Assembly: GCA_014729315.1 (NCBI GenBank)
Contig: WJKD01000144.1
Location: 1 to 7,155, forward strand
Source: Promethearchaeota archaeon
GTDB taxonomy: Archaea > Asgardarchaeota > Lokiarchaeia > Sigynarchaeales > SOKP01
Direction of reading: 5' to 3'
Length of the DNA stretch: 7,155 bases
Below the pieces are notes generated by a model. That model was not told the origin of the DNA, did not search any database, and was given only the letters and a program-made list of their open reading frames with translations. The position numbers were made by a program, and so were the translations under genes. Shown here one piece after another: positions 1-5,132 of the stretch (its first letter is position 1; each line of letters opens with the position of its first letter).

Positions 1-1
1 G

Positions 2-622
2 ATTGATTCATTACTTAGCTATGTCCACAGTCTTAATTTCCGAACCCACATCGATTCTGAATGGAGAGATGGCGTCGATTATTCAGAAGGAATCTTCGAC
101 ATATATGGTCCATTCCCTTCGATCAATTTTAAAGTTAACGAATATATCACCCTTAAACTTTTTGACGGTCATACGCTTTTATTTGTTAATGGAGAAGAAT
201 TTACTACTTGTAAATACCTATTATTGACTATCCCGACCTCTCAAATTTCAGATATAAATAAAGTTGAATCCATCGATGAAGCACAACTGTTTCTTGACGA
301 TTCTCTTGAAGGATTATCATTAAGTGAAGATGAATCCGAATATTTCCTAAGGATTTCTCCTGAAACAGAGTTTTGGGCTCATTCTTCGAACCTTCAAGCT
401 TGGGCAGAGCTCAACTACGATACTAGGATTCTCCACAGAAATTTAGCTTTCCCACTCCTTAAGAAATTGACCGAAGTAGGTGATCCTGTTGCACTCAAAG
501 TATTTAAGGAAGAAATCGCTCGAAGATATCAATGTGGCCACCAAAATGTTCGAGAATACCTTAAAGTGGAAGGATATTTAAAATATCTCTCAGAAGAAGA
601 GCTGGAATCTCTCGGTGTTTAA
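2..622 (+). CDS. LRR-associated Asgard module protein, C-terminal part (5'-truncated by window edge)
   Basis: The frame is open from the left edge to a TAA at 620-622, giving 206 visible residues; it has no ATG or GTG codon, so the true start lies outside. The TTG at 224 is residue 75 of a continuous conserved stretch and is not a credible start. Residues about 41-77 look like a beta-rich unit ending CKYLLLTIP. An acidic linker follows (SIDEAQLFLDDSLEG, then SLSEDESEY). Next comes a helical block with WAHSSNLQAW, NYDTRILHRNLAFPLL and EVGDPVALKVFKEEIARR, ending in SEEELESL. From memory this block recurs in Lokiarchaeal leucine-rich-repeat proteins, usually followed by LRRs. Here the protein stops just after the block and no LRR is visible on either side. 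No signal peptide or membrane helix is visible, so it is probably cytosolic. Its function is unknown; protein interaction is a guess from the LRR association. The coding assignment is firm, the family link moderately so. Confidence 0.85.
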   Translation: MDSLLSYVHSLNFRTHIDSEWRDGVDYSEGIFDIYGPFPSINFKVNEYITLKLFDGHTLLFVNGEEFTTCKYLLLTIPTSQISDINKVESIDEAQLFLDDSLEGLSLSEDESEYFLRISPETEFWAHSSNLQAWAELNYDTRILHRNLAFPLLKKLTEVGDPVALKVFKEEIARRYQCGHQNVREYLKVEGYLKYLSEEELESLGV

Positions 623-686
623 CATGTGTGCCTCCTTCAGCAAGTTCTCAATTTTTAATTGGAAATAAAATTTTGATTGGAGGCTT

Positions 687-754
687 ACTCCGCTGAAGTG
701 TCTCACTCCGCTGAAGTGTCTCACTCCGCTGAAGTGGCTCACTCCGCTGAAGTG
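687..754. repeat. Four tandem copies of an 18-bp unit
   Basis: The core ACTCCGCTGAAGTG is repeated exactly at 687-700, 705-718, 723-736 and 741-754. The 4-base spacers are TCTC, TCTC and GCTC, so the period is 18. The unit is GC-rich compared with the surroundings and is an imperfect palindrome (ACTcC-GCT-GaAGT), so each copy could form a tiny hairpin. Because 18 is a multiple of three, the opposite strand reads as a short HFSGVR-type peptide repeat; I treat that as a by-product. There are no unique spacers, so this is not a CRISPR array. Confidence 0.9.
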
Positions 755-765
755 ATAAAATTTTG
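755..765 (+). promoter_or_regulatory. Possible TATA element for the zinc-ribbon gene
   Basis: ATAAAATTTTG lies 54 to 64 bases upstream of the ATG at 820. That would put transcription start near 785-790 and leave a short leader containing the inverted repeat copy. It is part of the 17-bp direct repeat, so a second promoter-like copy sits at 665. This is inference from composition and spacing only. Confidence 0.25.
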
Positions 766-793
766 ATTGGACGAATCTCATATCTGATTGCGA

Positions 794-807
794 CACTTCA
801 GCGAAGT
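794..807 (-). repeat. Inverted copy of the 18-bp repeat core
   Basis: CACTTCAGCGAAGT is the reverse complement of the tandem core with one mismatch (13 of 14). Its first ten bases are a perfect complement of CGCTGAAGTG in every unit, so it could pair with any of them in DNA or RNA. It ends 12 bases before the ATG at 820. A partial copy (CTTCAGC) at 635-641, just downstream of the first gene's stop, has the same orientation. Confidence 0.75.
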
Positions 808-819
808 TTTCAATTTTTT

Positions 820-1131
820 ATGGACGAATGGATTTGTGATTCCCCACAATTAATTTCTAAGGATTATAGAGAAAAGTATACATCAGCTTGCGAGAAGTAT
901 AAAGAATCGGGTCAGATTTGGTATAAAGGTATGGGTATTCCCATTGAAAACCATCCTCTCAAGGATTATATTTGGTTTAAAGGATGCGGAAATTGCGAAA
1001 GTAATGAGGTGAAAATTATCGCAGCACAGTGGAGCGTCCACCCTATGTCGGGAGATAGATATTGGGATTACGAGATTTTCTGTGAGAATTGCGGCAAATA
1101 CACTCAACGGGCTTTTGCGGAAAACGATTAG
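820..1131 (+). CDS. Small zinc-ribbon protein of unknown function
   Basis: This encodes 103 residues from the ATG at 820 (MDEWICDSPQ) to a TAG. Two CxxC pairs, C56-G-N-C59 and C88-E-N-C91, are 28 residues apart and form a likely treble-cleft or zinc-ribbon metal site. The insert between them (residues 60-87) is rich in Trp and Tyr (QWSVHP, DRYWDYEIF), consistent with a beta-hairpin structure. The N-terminal half is polar and helical with many aromatics. There is no signal peptide or membrane helix. An in-frame TTG at 763 would add 19 residues encoded by the repeat spacer, so I prefer 820; no clear Shine-Dalgarno precedes it, and a short or leaderless 5' end is possible. The gene is downstream of the LRR-associated gene and separated by the repeat spacer. 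I do not recognise a named family; nucleic-acid or protein binding are both possible. Confidence 0.75.
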   Translation: MDEWICDSPQLISKDYREKYTSACEKYKESGQIWYKGMGIPIENHPLKDYIWFKGCGNCESNEVKIIAAQWSVHPMSGDRYWDYEIFCENCGKYTQRAFAEND

Positions 1132-1380
1132 TATCATCTCAATAAAATTTTAATTGATCCTTACTTCTTAATCCCTAATTTCTTTTTAAGGTTGAAATTT
1201 TTAAATGATAATCAAATAAGGAATCTCCTAATTTAATTTATTTTTATAAAGGAAATCTAAGAAAACTTTTTAGTTTTTGATCCCTATCCTGTCTGAAAAA
1301 AATAAAAAAATGTCGACGATCCGAGGTCATTTGTGAAAAACTAAAACCCAATTTAGTATAAAAAATATATATATACAATA

Positions 1381-1388
1381 TTTATATA
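1381..1388 (+). promoter_or_regulatory. Candidate archaeal TATA box
   Basis: TTTATATA matches the archaeal box A consensus. The segment just upstream is A-rich, which would suit a BRE. Transcription would begin around 1410, leaving a leader of about 240 bases before the methyltransferase, including the inverted repeat at 1414-1490. Alternating TA sequence at 1365-1376 makes the exact box uncertain, and AT richness makes chance matches likely. Confidence 0.3.
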
Positions 1389-1413
1389 TGCTAGATTACA
1401 TTATGAAAATAAA

Positions 1414-1490
1414 TAGCTTATCTAATTAGAATTTATTTTTCTAAGAATATGTTTTAACTTACTAAATTTAACCTTTAGAAAGATAAGCTA
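1414..1490. repeat. 10-bp perfect inverted repeat with internal small palindromes
   Basis: TAGCTTATCT at 1414-1423 is the exact reverse complement of AGATAAGCTA at 1481-1490, with 57 bases between. Inside, TCTAATTAGA (1421-1430) is a perfect palindrome, and TTAGAA (1426-1431) can pair with TTCTAA (1439-1444). In RNA this could fold into a long-range stem enclosing a small hairpin in the methyltransferase leader. In AT-rich DNA some of this is expected by chance. Confidence 0.5.
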
Positions 1491-1591
1491 CAAAATTGAA
1501 AAAAAAATATCAAATATCGTTTTTTCTTACTAAAATTTGTTAACGGTGGTTTTGGAACTATAATTCAACTAAATTTTGCTTTATTGAGAAT

Positions 1592-1596
1592 AGGAG
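1592..1596 (+). promoter_or_regulatory. Shine-Dalgarno-like AGGAG before a small ORF
   Basis: AGGAG is followed by a 7-base spacer and the ATG at 1604. It is the best ribosome-binding match in this region and serves the small ORF rather than the methyltransferase starts at 1651 or 1660. The latter have only a GTGAG at 1646-1650, which is 9 bases from the ATG at 1660. Confidence 0.4.
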
Positions 1597-1603
1597 AATA
1601 ACG

Positions 1604-1675
1604 ATGTATTTTGAGATATTTTTTGAAAAACAATCGAAAAAACTAGTGAGATGTACAATATGGAAAAAGATGTGA
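1604..1675 (+). CDS. Possible 23-residue upstream ORF overlapping the methyltransferase start
   Basis: ATG at 1604 opens 23 codons beginning MYFEIFFEKQ and ends with TGA at 1673-1675, inside the methyltransferase gene in another frame. It is preceded by AGGAG at 7 bases. The overlap covers both candidate starts (1651 and 1660), so translation of the small ORF would affect initiation of the next gene. The peptide is basic and aromatic and matches nothing I know. It does not look like a frameshifted methyltransferase N-terminus, because that protein is already complete. It may be a leader peptide or chance. Confidence 0.3.
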   Translation: MYFEIFFEKQSKKLVRCTIWKKM

Positions 1676-2520
1676 TTAAAGAAGACACGTTCAAAATCGA
1701 CGAAGAAGACATGGAATTTATTAACTTAGAATGGCTTTTGGACCATCATAGAACCAAGAAAAAAGAACGCCGTAGAATGATAGCAGAACTAGGTCTAAAG
1801 GACGGTGATAAAGTTTTAGATTTAGGTTGTGGTCCCGGTTTATGGACTCCAATGATCGCCGAAGAAATTGCTCCTCACGGCAATGTTGTCGGAGTAGACT
1901 TTTCAGCTCCTTTAATAGAATACGCAAAAAAGAACAAAAATAGCCATTATTGCAAGGACATTATGGAATTTCGAAGGGGTGATTTTTACGACCTTCCCTA
2001 CGACGATGACTCTTTTGATGTCGTATTCTTTGGCAACTGTTTTGCCTATGTCATTGATGCTGCGAGGGTGCTAGCGGAACAAAAGAGATTAACAAAGAAA
2101 GGAGGTCGGATCATCGCAAAAGATTTCGACGGAGCAATTATTGTATTTTATCCGATTGATCCCTATTTATCATCAAAAATTTTAACAGCAACTTCAAAAG
2201 CATTGAAAGAAACGCCTCCCGACCCACCTTTCGATAATTATACGGGAAGAAAACTAAACGGTCTTTTCTTGAATGCAGGTCTGAAGAAAGTAAGCACTAA
2301 ATCTTATGCGATTCAAAAAGTTAGCCCTCTGTCGGCGGAAGCTAAAAGATACATTCGAGGAAACGCGGAATGGTATGCAGACACGGGGTCGGAGTATATT
2401 TCGGATGGAGATTTCGAAGAATGGATGTCGCATTTTGACCCTACTTCAGATAATTATATCCTGAATCGAGAGGACTTTTACTTCTGCATGCTTGAGGTTA
2501 TAACTCAAGGGTTCGTTTGA
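1651..2520 (+). CDS. Class I SAM-dependent methyltransferase (UbiE/COQ5-like)
   Basis: This encodes 289 residues, or 286 if translation starts at the ATG at 1660. An in-frame TGA at 1624-1626 rules out any earlier start. The Rossmann-type SAM-binding fold is clear: motif I VLDLGCGPG at 55-63, the acidic end of strand 2 in GVDFS at 81-85 (D83, expected to bind the SAM ribose), GDFYDLPYDDDSFDVV at 110-125 (motifs II/III), and LTKKGGRIIAKDFD at 147-160 (motif IV/post-strand region). The N-terminal 50 residues form a charged helical cap. The C-terminal part (from about 180) is a substrate-side extension with FDNYTGRKL and FLNAGLKKV, typical of small-molecule methyltransferases of this group. The substrate is not identifiable; quinone, lipid or other small-molecule methylation are all possible. 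The protein is soluble with no membrane helix. It is transcribed alone, preceded by a long AT-rich leader and a small overlapping ORF, and convergent with the next gene. Confidence 0.92.
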   Translation: MYNMEKDVIKEDTFKIDEEDMEFINLEWLLDHHRTKKKERRRMIAELGLKDGDKVLDLGCGPGLWTPMIAEEIAPHGNVVGVDFSAPLIEYAKKNKNSHYCKDIMEFRRGDFYDLPYDDDSFDVVFFGNCFAYVIDAARVLAEQKRLTKKGGRIIAKDFDGAIIVFYPIDPYLSSKILTATSKALKETPPDPPFDNYTGRKLNGLFLNAGLKKVSTKSYAIQKVSPLSAEAKRYIRGNAEWYADTGSEYISDGDFEEWMSHFDPTSDNYILNREDFYFCMLEVITQGFV

Positions 2521-2570
2521 GAGTCCTCTTTCATATATAGATATTTATCGAGGGGTAACCTTGGTAAGAT

Positions 2571-2600
2571 CTTTTAAACCTTTTATTTTTATGTTTTTTA
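2571..2600 (+). terminator. T-rich terminator-like tract after the methyltransferase
   Basis: Runs CTTTT, CCTTTT, ATTTTT and GTTTTTT lie 50-80 bases beyond the methyltransferase stop. Archaeal termination commonly occurs at consecutive T tracts in the coding strand, and no GC-rich stem is needed. The tract overlaps the start of the possible remnant ORF at 2591. Confidence 0.45.
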
Positions 2601-2692
2601 ATGTGATAGAAATAAGACTTTTTATTCTTAGTGATATTCATTCGTTTTCCAATTCGGAAGCTACGAGAAGATTGTATACGAATATCGATTAA
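2591..2692 (+). pseudogene. Possible N-terminal remnant of a metallophosphoesterase
   Basis: A 33-codon ORF from the ATG at 2591 (or GTG at 2603) reads IEIRLFILSDIHSFSN before a TAA at 2690-2692. A hydrophobic strand followed by SDIH is the classic opening of calcineurin-like phosphoesterases, where the Asp and His bind metal (D-x-H motif). Nothing downstream in any frame continues the domain before the convergent gene at 2757. The match covers only about ten residues, so chance is a serious alternative; if real, it is a decayed or deleted gene. Confidence 0.25.
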
Positions 2693-2756
2693 ATAAGTAT
2701 GTGTAATTCCAAAATTGACTTAAGATGAAGAATATTTCACATTCAGTTGGTTTAAT

Positions 2757-3848
2757 TTATTTACACTGTTCGATGAATATTTCTCTATAAATATTTTCAA
2801 TAGGCTCGAAAACAGAGAAATTTCCTAACCACCCGTCTAAAAAGGGTTCGTATATTTGTTCAGTTCTTACCACAAATTGCTGGAGTAGGGTTCTTAGGGA
2901 TGTTAAATCATCTTTACAGAAGATAACTCCTGTGACGAATTTACCGGAGTAAATTATGGTTATTTTTTCAGGTTTTTTTATAACCGACATTCCCTCAAAA
3001 TCGGTTAGACAGTCAAGCATCATACTTATTGCTGCGATCGCTCCCGAGATTAAACTTGTATTGGGCATATTATTATCGGGTCTTAAAATTTTACTGAATA
3101 TATTTAACCCTGATTTCGTCATCAAAAATACGCTATTGACATTTCTCTCCCATTCGAATTCTGAAAATCTTGGAACTGAGAGGAAGAAGTAATACAATAT
3201 TATCCATCCTATTAGTTGGAGGATATCTCCAAAAACTCTGAAACCAAATCCATAAGATTGAGTTAGAAAATCGGACGTCATTGTGTATCCAAAAAATAGT
3301 AGAAATAGTGCGATTATTCCAATATAAAGAGATTTTTTAGATCTTCTCGTAGCGGTATATCTTTTTGCGAGATTTTTAAAATAGAGCATATAAAACAATA
3401 AAAAAATATACCAGAAATAATCTGACAAAGTTTGCGTTAAATATCTCTCAGTAAAAAAGGCAATCATGTATATACATAATGTTATCAAATAGATTGCTGA
3501 GAAAAGATACTTTATTTTAGAAACCTGGGTATCTTTTTCTATTAAAACAATAAAAATAAACGCTCCGAGGATAAGAAAAAAATATCCCACATTTAGAACA
3601 TCGTGGCGGTTGCTAACTGGAGTGTAAAAGTCTGCGATTAAAAACCATATCCATTGTCCCCCGTAAGAAAAGATCAAAATTGAATACGCAAGTTCCTGGA
3701 TATAATTTGTTTTCTTCCTTATTTTGATAAATTTTAACATCAATATCATACCCAGCTCGAAACAAATGAATATAAAAACCCATTCTACAAAAAGGGTGAG
3801 TTCTCTTAATTCGTTTGATGATTTTATAAAAGTCTCTTGATACAACAA
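2757..3848 (-). CDS. Seven-helix membrane protein with C-terminal longin/roadblock-like domain (protein A)
   Basis: This encodes 363 residues. Seven hydrophobic segments lie at about 17-41, 50-72, 84-103, 112-132, 143-160, 173-193 and 204-224. After SVPRFSEFEW (224-233) comes a soluble domain of about 130 residues. It opens with a strand pair (SVFLMTKSGLNIFS), then a helix (SLISGAIAAISMMLDCL), further strands (KITIIYSGKFVTGVIF) and a last helical stretch ending in WLGNFSVFEPIENIYREIF. This strand-helix-strand layout matches the longin/roadblock-like domains that are abundant in Asgard proteins and that elsewhere bind or regulate small GTPases; the assignment is from pattern, not a search. The start is a TTG (3848, with a second TTG next to it); no ATG is available until residue 34. 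A weak purine-rich AGAGAA lies upstream. It is the last gene after protein B, 15 bases away and in the same frame, so the two are probably co-transcribed. Role unknown; a membrane-anchored signalling or trafficking platform is a guess. Confidence 0.85.
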   Translation of the reverse strand: MLYQETFIKSSNELRELTLFVEWVFIFICFELGMILMLKFIKIRKKTNYIQELAYSILIFSYGGQWIWFLIADFYTPVSNRHDVLNVGYFFLILGAFIFIVLIEKDTQVSKIKYLFSAIYLITLCIYMIAFFTERYLTQTLSDYFWYIFLLFYMLYFKNLAKRYTATRRSKKSLYIGIIALFLLFFGYTMTSDFLTQSYGFGFRVFGDILQLIGWIILYYFFLSVPRFSEFEWERNVNSVFLMTKSGLNIFSKILRPDNNMPNTSLISGAIAAISMMLDCLTDFEGMSVIKKPEKITIIYSGKFVTGVIFCKDDLTSLRTLLQQFVVRTEQIYEPFLDGWLGNFSVFEPIENIYREIFIEQCK

Positions 3849-3863
3849 TTTATTTTTTTCTCT

Positions 3864-5003
3864 TTAACTTGTTAATTTAGATACAATTGGATCAAAACCC
3901 GAAAATAATGTTTGTTCGTTCCCCAAAAATTTTGATAAATTTGGAAGGATTTCCTTAAAATGATCTTGAAATTGGTCCTTAATGAGTTCGAGGATGAATT
4001 CAAGGCTTTTCATTTTTTTTTTAACGAGCAAAGCGTAAGTAATATGTGAAAAAGGTGGATCTCCATATTTTACGAGTATTAATAAATTTCTCCGCTCTAT
4101 CAATTCTAGCTTCTTTTTTTTGCCTTTCACTATAAGATTTACAACTTCGTCTACTCCGAGTATTCCTTTTGAAAGTAAGAACTCTCTATCTTCCTCGCTC
4201 ATGCTTGATTCTTTTTTCTTATTATCAGCTTGAATACTTTCTTTGAAGTTATAAACATACAAACCTGTGTATCGATTTTGATCGATGACGAATAATTTCA
4301 GCAAGTTTTCCCTCCAGCCAAATTCGAGAAATAGGGGAAATCTATATATTCCTAAAAAGATAATTGTTAGTCCCATAATCGTAGCGAAAATTAGTGCAAT
4401 AGAATACAATTCTTCAAAAGCTGGATTTATTAAATCTATTACTTCTCCGCCAAATAAGAGCCCAATTCCGTAAATCAGCTCTCCAATTAAAGTCTTTTTA
4501 AATCTCCTTGCTATGTTCTTTGTGGTGACTTTAAGGAGCCTTATTTTGATATAAAGTATGTAAATGAACCCGATTACGTTAAGAAGCAGAATATAGGTAT
4601 TAATTGGTGAATATAGTCCTAATATAATTAGGAGAATTGAAAAACTAAGGAGAATAATCGTGATAATTCGAGTTAATGTTATGTTTGATATAATAGAAAA
4701 CATTTTAAGGCACATTAAGATAAGAAAAGCTACGATTGAAAGAAAAACGACAAAGCTTGCTAAATTTGCAGTAATTAAGTAAAGCGATTGATCTTCAATG
4801 TAAAAGGAATAAATAATTCTAAAAATCAACGATGATACGGAAATTCCGATGAAAATACCAAATGCTAAAACAAATTTATTTAATCCTATTGCCTTAGATT
4901 TATTCTTGAAATATTGCCAGATGAGATACGACGAAACTTGATAACCTAAGATGAGAGTAATGAGTGTAATTGGTATATAAAATTCTCTAAAGATTATCAT
5001 CAT
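3864..5003 (-). CDS. Seven-helix membrane protein with divergent longin/roadblock-like C-terminus (protein B)
   Basis: This encodes 379 residues starting MMIIFREF (ATG at 5003; a second ATG at 5000). Hydrophobic segments lie at about 9-32, 43-68, 75-100, 110-131, 136-157, 172-192 and 199-220. The hinge RFPLFLEFGW (221-230) corresponds to protein A's PRFSEFEW. The C-terminal 150 residues begin NLLKLFVIDQ and GLYVYNF, followed by a charged insert (DNKKKESSMSEEDREF), then a helix, strands (NLLILVKYGDPP, ITYALLVKKK) and a long helix ending near PNLSKFLG. The order of elements parallels protein A, but the domain is more divergent and lysine-rich, so the longin-like call is less certain. The two proteins share architecture and probably ancestry; pairwise identity looks low. 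A TATA-like element lies about 60 bases upstream, suggesting this gene leads a two-gene unit. Function is unknown. Confidence 0.85.
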   Translation of the reverse strand: MMIIFREFYIPITLITLILGYQVSSYLIWQYFKNKSKAIGLNKFVLAFGIFIGISVSSLIFRIIYSFYIEDQSLYLITANLASFVVFLSIVAFLILMCLKMFSIISNITLTRIITIILLSFSILLIILGLYSPINTYILLLNVIGFIYILYIKIRLLKVTTKNIARRFKKTLIGELIYGIGLLFGGEVIDLINPAFEELYSIALIFATIMGLTIIFLGIYRFPLFLEFGWRENLLKLFVIDQNRYTGLYVYNFKESIQADNKKKESSMSEEDREFLLSKGILGVDEVVNLIVKGKKKKLELIERRNLLILVKYGDPPFSHITYALLVKKKMKSLEFILELIKDQFQDHFKEILPNLSKFLGNEQTLFSGFDPIVSKLTS

Positions 5004-5060
5004 TTAAAATCTTATCTCTTTAAAGGTTTTCGTTGCTTTTACTTATGGAAACAAATAACT

Positions 5061-5068
5061 TATATATA
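5061..5068 (-). promoter_or_regulatory. Candidate TATA box for the seven-helix gene pair
   Basis: TATATATA (read on the minus strand within CTATATATAAG) lies 58 bases upstream of the ATG at 5003. Transcription start would fall near 5036-5040, leaving a leader of about 35 bases. It sits in the only gap of more than 20 bases among the minus-strand genes, so the seven-helix pair may be transcribed separately from the transporters. Confidence 0.45.
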
Positions 5069-5101
5069 GAATAATAAAAAATCTCTCTTTTATAGTCTAA
5101 G

Positions 5102-5119
5102 AAAAAGTAAGAAAATAAT
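5102..5119 (-). terminator. T-rich tract after the complete transporter gene
   Basis: On the minus strand this reads ATTATTTTCTTACTTTTT, starting about 14 bases past the transporter's stop codon, with another ATTTTTTATT run around 5074-5081. This is consistent with archaeal T-tract termination ahead of the promoter-like element at 5061-5068. There is no clear stem. Confidence 0.35.
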
Positions 5120-5132
5120 GTTAAAGCGTAAG

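Larger units (their letters stand above)
665..771. repeat. 17-bp direct repeats bracketing a tandem array
   Basis: The identical sequence ATAAAATTTTGATTGGA occurs at 665-681 and 755-771, immediately outside the four tandem 18-bp units. A weaker copy (14 of 17 positions) lies at 1142-1158, just past the zinc-ribbon gene. A related AATTTTTAATTGGA lies at 650-663. The copies could reflect duplication by slippage or recombination. The right-hand copy also resembles an archaeal TATA region for the gene starting at 820. The identity is visible directly; the role is unknown. Confidence 0.85.
640..824. repeat. Degenerate direct repeats at the two ends of the spacer
   Basis: The segment at 640-663 (GCAAGTTCTCAATTTTTAATTGGA) and the segment at 801-824 align along their whole length with a few substitutions and two one-base gaps; both start GC(G)AAGTT and share TCAATTTTT and TGGA. 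Both are preceded by CTTCA. The outer edges of the spacer are therefore an old duplication, with the exact 17-bp repeats and the 18-bp array nested inside. The right-hand copy runs into the start codon of the zinc-ribbon gene. Confidence 0.55.
1132..1650. other. AT-rich intergenic stretch without a convincing gene
   Basis: Both strands have frequent stops; the only ORFs are very short (for example 13 codons from the ATG at 1388). The stretch holds T-rich tracts after the zinc-ribbon stop (about 1148-1187), a TA-rich segment (1361-1390), an inverted repeat (1414-1490), and near its 3' end an AGGAG followed by a small ORF. Three loosely similar ACTAAA(A)TTT words occur at 1461-1469, 1529-1538 and 1568-1577. 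No tRNA-like cloverleaf or rRNA sequence is apparent. The length suggests a long leader or control region for the methyltransferase, or the site of a lost gene. Confidence 0.6.

Noticed and set aside
3..227. ORF of 74 codons on the plus strand at the left edge
   Set aside because: It overlaps, in another frame, the continuous conserved frame of the LRR-associated protein; its sequence has no domain character.
224..622. TTG at 224 as the start of the first gene
   Set aside because: The same frame is open to the window edge and the conserved block begins well before this codon, so the start is outside the window.
687..754. CRISPR array
   Set aside because: Period 18 leaves only 4-base, nearly identical spacers; no cas genes are present.
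590..796. Minus-strand ORF with HFSGVR peptide repeats
   Set aside because: The peptide repeat is just the 18-bp DNA repeat read in a frame; the ORF runs through the spacer and the end of the first gene.
763..819. TTG start at 763 for the zinc-ribbon gene
   Set aside because: The added residues are encoded by repeat sequence and have no domain character; the ATG at 820 gives a compact protein.
883..1137. Minus-strand ORF opposite the zinc-ribbon gene
   Set aside because: It is antisense to a gene with clear CxxC motifs and encodes a low-complexity hydrophobic peptide.
2956..3192. Plus-strand ORF inside protein A's gene
   Set aside because: It is antisense to the conserved longin-like domain and has no recognisable features.
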